A stretch of 64,000 nt of DNA from Stagonosporopsis chrysanthemi. Its lineage: Eukaryota; Ascomycota; Dothideomycetes; Pleosporales; Didymellaceae. The notes under the pieces were generated by a model that saw only the letters and a list, made by a program, of their open reading frames with translations, had not been told where the DNA came from and did no database searches. The position numbers and the translations under genes were made by a program. Below are positions 1 through 10,626 of this stretch, piece by piece. Location of the stretch: positions 127,262-191,261 of the forward strand of contig JAFISE010000003.1 in NCBI GenBank assembly GCA_022560025.1. Direction: 5' to 3'. Numbering within the stretch: position 1 is the first letter of the stretch; each line of letters opens with the position of its first letter.

Positions 1-2126
1 AGGCTGCTCGGAAGCTCCTGGGCGTGGTATGTTGTCCCTGTAGAAGCACGAGCAAGCCTTAGGGTCCTAAATTTGGTACCATTCCCTTGCCCTGATTCGG
101 GTATTCCCCGTTGTTGCGCAAAAAAATCACTGTTGCGGTCTAGTTGGAATCATTCTAGTCGCCCTAAGCACACCTTTCGAATGGGGCAGTGTTGTGTCCT
201 CTCCTCGGCGGCACTCCCAGAATGGTTCTTAGAGTCGTCATTGGCTCCTTCAATCCTTTACCGGCGATTACCTCGATTTGAGCAGCTTGAGCCCAAGAAA
301 AGTAAAATCCACCATGTTTGGCCTAGCGTTGCTCTGCCTCATCGTCTGCCTGCACGTGTGTATTGGTTCTCCCACAGTTTCGGTATTCAATCTGATTTCG
401 CCAATCAGAATGCTCGGTGTGCCTCTCGACAGCCCGCATGCCGATTCTGGAACTCTGAAAAGCTTAGTCCCAAGATCCTAGTAAATTTACAGGGGTACAT
501 GCAGGTGCATGCAAGGATCAAGGTTTACGTGTTGTCAAAGGTGCAGGAACATGGGGTTCGATGGGCTACGTAGTCGTGCCTGTTGTTCTTGTAGAACACC
601 TGAGCCGAATAATCTTGCACACGTTGCTGAACAAAAAACCGCAGATTCGATGCGAACTGGGCCTTGGAGACTCTCAGAGCGTTTCCACGGCATGTGCCGT
701 GCGTGGGATGCTCAGCGGAAGGAACGGCGCAGAGCTGATTTACCCACGCGAGGCTGGAGAACGCTTTTTTCAAGAGAAGGCTGAAAAATCTTTTGTTTCC
801 TCGCGAACAGAAGTCGAATGCACAAATCTCCCAATCCGCAAATTAGCAACGCCTAACCATGCTGCACTGCAACTCCCTTACACCCTCCAAATCTACAATG
901 AATCATTCTTCTCTTTTTGGTCACCCAACCCCCATTTCTCATCTGAGTAAGCGCCGCCTCGTGCAAAGCTCCCACTTGCCTTACAGAGAATCGCACAAGA
1001 ACCGGTCACCCGCTCGCGCTGCACATAAGCACGTACCTATCGAAAGTCTCAGCCACCCCGCCCAAAGTGGCCCCAGCCTCGGCCTGACGCAGCAAGCCCA
1101 ACATCTCAGTGCGGGCCCTCTAATTTTACGATTGGCACATGCATGTACCCCTGCGCGATGTAGCAGGGATGGGCCGAAGCCACCCGCTTGGGCCTGTGCG
1201 TGGTCGTGAACTGCAGCGGGTAAGATGGATGGAGGGATGCCTGAAGGAAGGAGAAAGAGTGTCAGAATGTAGTAGTAGGGTGTTCGACGAGATGCGTAGC
1301 GAGATTATGGTTGATGTCCCTCATCGCCTCGCCTAACGTCACTGCAAAGGACTATGATGTACTCGACTTGGGGGCTGATGTCGATCACTAGGCGTGTCCA
1401 TGCCATTACGCCTTTGCCGCAATGCATTCGATCAGAAGGTTCGATCTTAGGCAGAGATGTGTGGTCAACTGCCTGTTTCCACCCTGTTTCAAGGCATCTA
1501 AGACAACGGCAATCACATCGTCGAGTCCTGCTCGAGCTAGTGGGGCTGGACAGGGACTGCACGTCCATGGCGCCGTTGTACAATAGCTGATCCCAGTATC
1601 ATTTTTGGGGGCCACACGAAGCTGTCGAGACCGCGGAGACTATGTCCGGTGGAGATGTGGCGTGATTTGAAGTCAGAGACCCTGGACAGTGGGATATTGC
1701 TCGCCGTGCACATTATTGAGTTGGATGTTGGGATGTGCAATCTGCTCAGGAGAACACGGGTAAGCAACGCCCCGGGACCTGCTTGTAAAGTCATAGAAAT
1801 GAAAATACTGAAAGACGAAGGTAAGTGATCGTAAAGTCTTGCTGGTTATGACGCCCAGACATACTCAGTCAATTGCATTTATTACTTGTCATGTTGGTGT
1901 AAAATGGTTTGAAACGAGAACACTATATGGATTCAATGCAAAACTACTATTTACTAAAACAAAGTCAAGCCTCTGGTACGACCCCGAGCATGTATGCAGT
2001 AACCAGATCTAAATGCGAAGCGAACGAGAGCCAAAGTGCTCAATCGTATATGAGAAGAAGAAACCAAGATGCTTAGCGAGGGTATCGTAGCGCTGAAATG
2101 CCGCAAAATTGACAAGAGGAAAGGTT
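1..2126. other. gene-poor region without a supported gene
   Basis: No reading frame in this stretch looks like protein. The frames present are short, overlap each other on both strands, and show no recognisable domain, convincing intron pair or signal peptide. I also see no tRNA, rRNA or transposon ends. The right edge holds the 3' flank of the AflR-like regulator, which ends at 2127. A fast-evolving small gene could be hidden here. Confidence 0.5.
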
Positions 2127-3588
2127 TTACAGAGTGTTCACACGGGTGCGGTTTTGTGTGCGTGAAGCCACCTGACGCTTCACGTCGATAGGCGCTGTGC
2201 GCATGGTCACTTTGAAGGTGTCTCGGACGCGAGTGCGAAGTAACGCCTCGAGCGACGTGTAGACACCCAGGTCAACGCCACCACTGGAAGCACTGCAGTA
2301 GCAAGCAGAGAACATGTCGATGAGCTTTTCAACCTTCCTCAACTCACCGAGGATAATCTGAGTGCGGAAGGTCTCTTCGTCCTCGGCTTCGAGCTTGAAG
2401 TCACCAAGGAGGATGGGAGTGTGTGTGAACGCCTCCATGCGAGTGTTGATAGGAGAAACAATGTCCTGAGCAATGCCGGCGATGGCCTGGTACCAAGAGA
2501 GAATCTTTGTGATGGAGAAGGCGATCGTGGTGGAAAAGTGTGGGTTTGCTGAGCAAGGGCAGCCAAAGAGGGCTGAGATGCTTTCAACGGCAGCCTTGTT
2601 TGCTGCCAAAACAGCGTCCAGGGTGGGGAGCCCATCAGCTGTGCCGTTAAAATCGGTGAATGAGGGCTGAGACGAGGGCGGTGAGTAGAGATTGTTTAAG
2701 ATCTGAAATGCAAACTTGGTGCAGTCGTGGCTCAGCACATGAGTAGGGGCCACTGAATCAGGGTGCGGCGCCGCCATCAAGGGAGGAGACAAGGAGAATG
2801 TCTCAGGCTCGAACATGGGAAGACTTTGCTGATCCTGTAAGCCGAAGAGAAGTGGGCTGGCGATAGGTGGGGAAATCAGCCCGTTGTCCATGGGGCCAAG
2901 GAAGTCTGGCTGACCCTGCAGGCTTGTAGACCGAGCATGTCCAGCACTGTTGTAGGGCGAGAGAGGAGCGAACCGGGGCATTGGCATGGTCATGTCCATC
3001 GAACCCGAGAATGCCATTGGCTCTTCGTTTGACCAACTCGCCTCCGAATACGGTGGAGACTGGTTGCCACTAAAGTTGTTTGCGAACCCATCCTGGAACT
3101 GGAAGCTGGGTGTCGAGGGGCGAAGATAAAATGGGTCTGATGAAGGCTCTGGTGAGCTTTCTACTGTGTATGAGGCAAGTCGGGGAGCGATCTCAGGCCT
3201 GGATCCAAACGGCCCACATGAGCTAGCTCGGGAGATATCGCGGACGATGCTGCCGTCGGGGTTCCTGTTCTTGCGAGGCTTGCCTAATCTATATTTCGTG
3301 AGCTGATGGGAGTCTAAAGTGGGTGGGTCGAAGAAGAACATACCTCATCGAAGGAGAATAGTTACAGCAGACGTTCATGTTGCCGCAGCGTTGGCATGAA
3401 GGTCGAACTTTGTCGCACTTGACCTTTGCACGAGAGCAGGCATCGCACGACGCCCGCATCTTCCTTGGCTTTGGCTGCCCGTTTGGACCAAGGGGACCGG
3501 ATGTGCTCAAGGGAGGAGATAGCATGTTGTCTGCTGGAGGCGAAGGAGAAGACTGAGGTGTGTAGATCTGAGGGACGGTCTGGAACAT
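2127..3588 (-). CDS. Zn2Cys6 transcription factor with AflR-type C-terminal domain
   Basis: Two exons, 3588-3344 and 3288-2127, joined across a 55-bp GT..AG intron (3289-3343), give 468 residues. The N-terminus carries a fungal binuclear zinc cluster: a basic run (KPRKMR) followed by CDACSRAKVKCDKVRPSCQRC and a further CC pair, at about residues 45-75. The middle is rich in Ser and Pro and probably disordered. The C-terminal third (from about residue 290) resembles the AFLR domain found in regulators of the aflatoxin/sterigmatocystin type, with an ILSWYQAIAG-like helix. Such proteins bind DNA in the nucleus and often control secondary-metabolite genes. No polyketide synthase, NRPS or other cluster gene lies within several kilobases, so the target is unknown. 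The family call is solid; the name AflR itself is not justified. Confidence 0.88.
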
Positions 3589-3640
3589 CTTGCAAAGCTG
3601 TTTGATGATTTTGGTGGTGAGGTCCGTTGGAGCCGGGTGG

Positions 3641-3652
3641 TATAATATATAT
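3641..3652 (-). promoter_or_regulatory. possible TATA box of the AflR-like gene
   Basis: An AT-only run reading ATATATATTATA on the minus strand lies about 53 bases before the start codon at 3588. Position and composition fit a TATA element, although its distance from the ATG would leave only a short leader. There is no transcript evidence. Confidence 0.3.
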
Positions 3653-6600
3653 GGGTGGTGTTAGAACTGGTATAGCTGAGGATGGACTAGGGCGACGAAA
3701 GTAACCACGTTGGAATGCATCCAGAGTGCATGTGCAGGCTGCATTTGCCGGAGCAGAGTTGTAAGCGTCAATGCTTACGCTTGGTGAACCAGGGGCAGGG
3801 TACGCTGCCGCTACCACAACAGGGATATCTAATGGGGCTGAGAGCTTACAACAATTAGTCCCACTCTGGGCATAGTGCTGTCCAAGAACTATGCAGGTCA
3901 CGCTGAGCGCACTCGCACCAGCCGATGTTCAGGCTCGGGCCGGTTTGATGATGCCTTCACAGACCCACACTTGCCGTCTTCTTGGCCTCGGGGCCGTTCG
4001 CTGGCTGGTGGAAATTGTCCAGCAATAGCTTTCGCGCGGTTACCAGAAACAATCCAAATCCGGCGAGGCATACCTGTGGAACCAGATACCAAAGTCGTGG
4101 TAACATCGAGCGAGGCTGCGCAGCTAGAGCTTGACCGTCTAAACCGCGGCTCTGGTGGGCGGCTCCTGTGCACAGATGTGTTTCGATTGCCCTCTTGGGG
4201 TTGCACATCGTCTGCCTGCATCACGAAACCCTGTCCGTCCAGACGATGACAAGCTGATCACTTGGTAAGCCCTTGACTGATGAAGAGCGTGATGCTCCAG
4301 TGGTGATGGTCCAATGACTGGATCGAGTTCATAGTGTCGGCGACATGAGCTGCTTCTAGCGCTGACTTGCTCGAATGGAGGAATTCCCACACAAAAATAA
4401 ACGGCGCTTTGCCAGTCATCCCGTTCGAGCCGCAATAGCCTTGAAGGCAGCTGTTGACATCATGATCGCTTCATGCTAGTGTTGGCGTCTAGCGATGCTC
4501 CAAGCGCGTGCAAGGCAGCGCTTGCAAACGTTTCCTAGGGCTGGCATGGCTGGGCTGCGACGAAGCACAGTGGGGACAGAGCGCGCCGTTACGCGGTGTG
4601 AGATACCGCCATATCTTATTGGCGTACCCCTGATGGAGATTTCCAGGTCACACGAATTGTCAGCTCCACGCAAGGCTCCCAAAACAAGGCGCGTTCGAGC
4701 GATATCGTCGTGACTGACTATCGGCGCAACGTAAGGCGCGTTCTCCATCGCTGCGCTCGATCTGTGGTTTGATTTGGGACGCCTCGCGACGCCGAAATGT
4801 TGATGTGATGCTGGGATCTGTGTAATGGCTCTGTCGCGAATAGAAACCAGTGTGGCCTCGAGGTATGTGTGGGGCGTACTCAGCCTCGCTCTTGGGCTAA
4901 GCCTGCGGTATGTACCTCCTCCAAATTAACCGCGACCTCGACGCCTAAAATAGCATCATGCGACATGATGTACTGAAGCTTTTTCAAGGCTGGCGTTTCA
5001 TACCTAGGCCTGAACACAACGAGGCTGGGTCCTTCGATGCAGGAACAGATCTGTTGCCTGTCGCGTGCCGTGGGGTCGACTCCTCAAGGACGGCCCGCGC
5101 CCCCACGCTACTTCGCATAGATACCGCGCTGTTAGCTGCGCAGCTTAGCTGCGAAAGCATTTGCATGCTGTCCATCCAGTTGCGCGATTCGAAATGTTGG
5201 TATGCTGATCAGCCGATAGCGCATGAATAGGGTGGTTGGTGCATGCTCGTGACGCAGGTCTTGGTCCAGATTGGCGTCCCCAGCCTCCCGAGGTCCTCTT
5301 CAATGCTCTGCGCACTTATCCACAACACACTCCCTCGTATCATATCATCGATCACCCGGCGGTGATAATCGACGTGTTGGAAGGTTATCCTTCGCGATCT
5401 CATCACCATACCCTAGTGCTGTACATACTCTGCGCGCGTTGCTGTCTTTCTACCTTCCCTCTAGCTTTGTAAGCCGCCACCATGCTCACACCAATTTGGC
5501 CATTGAAGTGACCAAAGAGAATAGCACAATTGACACTCCACAATACCAGAGGGATGCCTGAGGGACCTCCTTGTATAGATGATCGTCCTATTTTCTTAAG
5601 AGAAGGTGGCCTTGCCTAGGTTCGGAGACCGACAGCCATAGAGGCCCCAGCTCTCAAAACCTGAATGAGGACCAATCAGGTCCTCAGCTCTTCAATCTTC
5701 CCCATAATGTCTTGAGAGATCGACCCAAGATACTTGTATGACATGTGTATCCGCCACCCAACTTCCTTGGCTCAAGCTGGCAGACGTCCAGACTACAGGT
5801 CCTGGTCCCGATCGGCTGTACCGTGGGTTGAGATCTTCGGTTCTATTCCCAGACCTGTCAACGTCGTAACATGAAACAAGCGCTCGATGATCCAACAAGT
5901 GCCGAATCGGTGGGTCGCTTGTCTATGCACCTCCAGTGTTGCATTTGAGAAAGCGGTCCGTGGCCTCGATCTTTAGAATCCCGACGGTGACCTCAGGCAG
6001 GAATCTTTCGTATAGCGGATGGCTGAAACGTGTCGAGCGCTCAACCTTCCAGACAATCGTCCACTTGTGTAAACTGTTTTCTATCAATCTCACGGCCAGC
6101 TTTTGTGATACATAATACCTTGTCTTCATTTTCCCCCTGGGGACCAGTGCTTTTCAACTCCTTCTCTGTGGCCAGGAGAGAGGACTCCGACGCGGGATGA
6201 CTCTCGGTGAGCTGTCGTAGACAGCACTTGTCTATCATGATCGAAATGCGGGTATTAGGGCGTACAAGCAGTAGAAGCCGTGTTGCGTGCAGTTCGAAGA
6301 GACTCGAAGAGCCCTGAGGGCAGGATGTGGGGTTCTGGAACTGTATATAAGCCAAATACTCAAACAGGACGGGCAACCCTTCGTCAACAGTGTGCAGCCA
6401 CACGCCTGCCAGCGCTTAGCCCCTACCAGTTATTTGACATGGAGATTTTCGTTTCGAAAGAAGGTCCTTTTGATGGCCTATGTATCGGTGGTGTCCGTGA
6501 GAGTCGGTCGAGATGCAGGCGCATCTCACCGTAATACAGCCTTCATCTTGTGTTGGCCTTCGGTGCTAGTTGATTTGGCACGACCGGACTAGCCATACAT

Positions 6601-6854
6601 TCCACTACGCATGTGTACAAGAACGTCAAATTCGATGTCTAATAGAGTCGAGTCGAGCAGAAAGCATGAAGCAGAAAGAGTGGCAGTATTCACAGACGAG
6701 GTCAGGAGTCTGAGTGAGCATCAGCATTACATTCTTCGCAGGACACCTGCGTGGACAATTCTAAGTTTGAAATTTGAAACACGACGATGGCTTTGAGGCT
6801 CTATGGAGCCAATAGTGGAGTGCTGACATCTGCAGCTTACGACCTCCGCACGAC
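3653..6854. other. long intergenic region, no supported gene
   Basis: About 3.2 kb between the AflR-like gene and the end of MSH5. Several frames of 60-120 codons exist on both strands but overlap each other, lack domain signatures and do not splice into anything longer. I looked at 5770-5870 for a tRNA because of a TTC-containing loop-like stretch, but no acceptor stem can be formed. I see no repeat array or terminal inverted repeat. Confidence 0.45.
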
Positions 6855-9800
6855 TCAGAACCATGGTGTCCGCCAATCAGCACCAGCGCAACATCGGACC
6901 ACCTTTACGCACCCAAGTCCGTGATCGTTGAGACGACCAAAATCTCCGACAGCGAGGCCCTGGGGTCGTTGTCGACATTTGTCTTGAGGAAATCTCTTGC
7001 AATTCGTTCCTTCGATCATGTTAGCAAAGTCCGAGATTGCATGCAACGCTCTTACCGCTTCCTCGAGCTCCTCAACTTCGCCAATGGACATATGGCAGCA
7101 AGCAGCTACCAAATCCTCGCCTCTCATGGACAAGAGAACAAGGTCTTCTGCACGTCGGATTATCTCTTCTGGCACACCATTCATGGCCGCGCAACTATTC
7201 TATGTCAGCGAGGTCGAATTCCATCGAAGGACAGCCTACCAAGTACCAAAACTTGAAGTGCTCCGACCCTCATTCAAACTGTGGTACTATGAGTGTTCTG
7301 AATTTAAGTCTACCGATGGTTTCTATACTTGTAGAGGTACGTGATCTGATCGTCGACCTGCAACTTTTCGGCATCGACCTTGACTTCGAGGTGCCCAAAA
7401 GCAAGTGTAGGCCTTGCTTTCAGCAATCCCATCTCAAATATTTCTGTCCACCCTTAGTAAAGTTGAAAAGAAGCATGGCTGACCTTACCATGAAAATGAG
7501 TCGCCCCGATCACCTTTGGTCTCTCGCTGCCCAGACTAAGCAGATACTCCATGACTGCACATGCTAAGCCAGCTCCATCGCTGGCATCCGTGCCTTTCCC
7601 AAACTCGTCTACGATAAGTAGACTTCTGCGCGTTGCAAGATTCAAAGCAAGTGAGATTTGCTGTAGATCAATCATGAACCCGCTCTGAGCGCGTGAGACA
7701 GTCTCACGTGTAGTGACGCGAGACAGTATCTTGTCAGTCAGCCCAATGCTTGCACTCCGTGCAGGTACAAAGGATCCGACATGTGCCATAAAAACGATCA
7801 AAGCCACTTGCTTCAGGTAGACACTCTTCCCTGAATAGTTTGGCCCTGTCAAGACTAGCATGCTGGGTCCGCTGTCGTTACTTACCAAGCTGCTCTGCAT
7901 GTAATTGGAAGAACCGCACTGTGAAGTAGCGTCAGATCCGTTATCTCCTGCTCCGCCGACTATGAAGGTGTCATTAGGAACAAAGGAAGGAACAGTCCGT
8001 TCCTGTAGTATGTGACTACACTACAGGTGAGCATAGAGAGTGGTTGTTGACTTGAAACACACATACCGTCCCTTCTCAATCCGAACGCAATTTTCGAGAG
8101 TTATCCGTGGCCGCACAAGATTGTATGCTTTCGCACCTTGCGCCAGAGCTAATAGACTTGATATGTGGTAAGCACGACCCTCAATAAGGTGAATAATGCG
8201 CTTACATATCAAGCTCACCGCAGATGTCTGAGCAAGACGTGAACAGCTCTTCATACTGTAGTACAAACTGTGCAAGCTCATGGCCGATCTCGATCTCACG
8301 ATCTGATATGATGCCGTATACATCTCCGAAATGATCGTCCATTTCCCTAACCTCGACCGTCTTGAAGTAGACCTGCCCTCTGCAACGCCGTCAGCATGCA
8401 TGGCATTGTCAGGAATGGCCATAAACGCACTCAGCGGAGAACATCATCTCCCAGGGACTCTCGAGGCTGCCATCATAGATCGCATTTCCAGTGCCAGGGT
8501 CCATTGGGACATTGACAAGAAAGCCGATTTGTGGAAAATAAATGACGTTGAGAGACGTCCGTAAGTCTGGAGGCAGTCCTTCAGAAAGCTTGCCCGCGAC
8601 TTTGTTCAGAATGTCTTCGAGCCCATCGAGAGTCCTTTTCATGTTGTCCAACTGCTCGTCTACACCAGGTAGGATTACCGTTCGTCGTTCTTCTGCCGAT
8701 TTTTCGAAGTCCACAGTCTCACTGATTTTCCGGCCAACTTGAGCCAGATGATAGCCTTCGAACTTCTCAAAGATCTGTACAACGTTAATTATGCATCGTA
8801 CCGCACCTTCCCTACGGACCTTGAGTCGTATTGCTAGATTGTCGCCGCCTATGACATCTTGCAATGCATCCCTGACTTTGAGTGCATGAAATGCAAACTG
8901 CGACAGTGTCAGCCAATTGGCTACAGTCGGGAGCAACGGGCCTTACTCCTCTAATAGCTGTCCAAACGCTGCTTGAGAGACCGTTCCTTCCTGGGGTGGA
9001 ACCACCGACGCCCTTCCTCAAGCTGATCATCATGACACGCATGTTGCCGATATTTTTCATATTATCCACAAGAGCATCAAGTGCTGAGGCATTCTCTGCG
9101 CGGGAGAAGGTACTGACAGCGTCCAGTCGCTCGTTGATGGCATGGATGTTGAGGCTTGGACGCATGAAACATTGGCGAAGCAGGAATCTACCTTGTGTTG
9201 TTCTTGCGAGGTGATGGAACAGTCCATACACGGAGAGTCCTTCCTTCGCTCCCGAGCTTGCGTTAGGTCCTCTGTTGTGGGAGTGCGGATGAGCCTCAGC
9301 ATCAAGGATCCCGAGCGAATATAGCGTATCTGCGTTGATAAACATGGTGTCACGCAGGCTGAACATCTCAAGCTTTGTGATGCGGAACAACATGTAAGCA
9401 GCCTCGTCGCCCGGTAAATACGCTGCTGCACGCTTTCGCTGTAGGTATGAAAGAAGTGCTCCAGCACATCCGACCTGTGCTGAAAATTAGCGATTTCACG
9501 AAACGTTGCATGCATGACTCACGGTCACACGACTCTCCATGTCGACCCAGCCTGTAAGCCGCAGTAGTTGGCCCTGCTGTCCATGTGCGGCGTCGACCCC
9601 ATGTCCGCCCAGGTGATCGCCGGGCACGTTAAAGCTCACTTCGGGACCATCCTCCTCGTCCAGACTCAGGCTCATGAGTTTGCTTTTCGCTGCACCATAG
9701 TAAAACTCAGATGGGGGCCGGACGTCCAGTAGGAAAGGGAGTCGGAACTGGTCGTTGTCACCACTGACTGATTCTGTGTTCTTTGCTTCAGGATCGAAAC

Positions 9801-10315
9801 GTTCGATTATTGAATCATCGATCTTAGCCGGCAGCAGTATGACAGTCGGATCGATAAAGCACTTCACTTATGGCTTGTCAATAGGGTTTCTGACACTGGA
9901 CGATAGTGGACCTACAGGTGTCAACGACGTCGACATCACCAATTTGTACATCCTCCATGAAATACAGCCTTTCATCTCGAGCGACATAATAGCAGCAGCC
10001 AACTGTGCCGCGGGGCGTCATATCGACCGCCATAATGATCTCACCCAGTGTGTCGTCCCGGACGCTCTCATGCTCCGCTGCTAGGTCATCCTCCAAGGCG
10101 TCAGAGCGTATGGTGTTGTAACTGCCTTGCTCGGCTGGCGCTTTTTTTCCATGATGATAGTTGCTGGAAGGAACTCTATTCACTACTGATACTGAGCGTG
10201 CAACAGAGCGGCGCGATGTGGTCGAGCTTCGGCTGCTGCCAGTGCGGCTAGTGCGTGATGCGCCACGGCTGCCCCTGATTCGAAATGGAGTCTTGGACGG
10301 ATGTTTAGGCGGCAT
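6855..10315 (-). CDS. MSH5: meiotic MutS homologue MSH5
   Basis: Ten exons (10315-9916, 9866-9523, 9474-8947, 8897-8431, 8379-8206, 8156-8067, 8015-7489, 7443-7329, 7278-7240, 7194-6855) with nine introns of 45-51 bp give about 1007 residues. MSH5 pairs with MSH4; the MutS-gamma heterodimer stabilises recombination intermediates and promotes meiotic crossovers rather than repairing mismatches. Visible are a Ser/Arg-rich N-terminal tail, MutS core and lever regions, Walker A GPNYSGKS (about residues 725-732), the TRETVSRAQSGFMIDLQQ segment typical of MSH5, Walker B LLIVDEFGKGT, the ATHFHE signature, and the dimerisation helix with SSFGTCCAAMNGVPEEII. The N-terminal mismatch-recognition domain of MSH2/MSH6 partners is absent, as expected. 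The C-terminal 60 or so residues are uncertain: 6996-7055 could be a further in-frame intron, and a different frame after it reads more like protein (see findings). Confidence 0.93.
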
Positions 10316-10626
10316 CACTAAATAGTGGCAGTTTAACAGGTTTCTGGACGCGTGGCTTGTGTGCGTATCGGTTGTGATGAGAGAAAGGTGAAGGTTGGGT
10401 CGATCACAAGAGGAAACTACGATAGCCGCGCTCCTGCCGCCAGCCAGACTACACAACACCCACCAACTAGTATGCAAAGATAACATGTTATGAAGTACTG
10501 TGAGTGCACTGGTATCGTTGAGAGCCAGAAATCTACACAACATTACATGATGTATACAAGAACAGTTATACAAGAACAGTTATAGGAGAATGTGTTTTAC
10601 AATCATTTCGTCGTTAATGCGTCAGA
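10316..10626. other. intergenic, MSH5 promoter and HSP78 3' flank
   Basis: 311 bases between the MSH5 start and the HSP78 stop, both on the minus strand. No reading frame or RNA gene is seen; it must hold the HSP78 3' end and the MSH5 promoter. Confidence 0.5.

Noticed and set aside
73..573. 166-codon frame at the left end of the window
   Set aside because: No domain, signal peptide or splice partners; several other frames overlap it in the same stretch.
5770..5870. tRNA-like stretch
   Set aside because: One loop resembles a T-arm, but no acceptor stem or anticodon arm can be paired.
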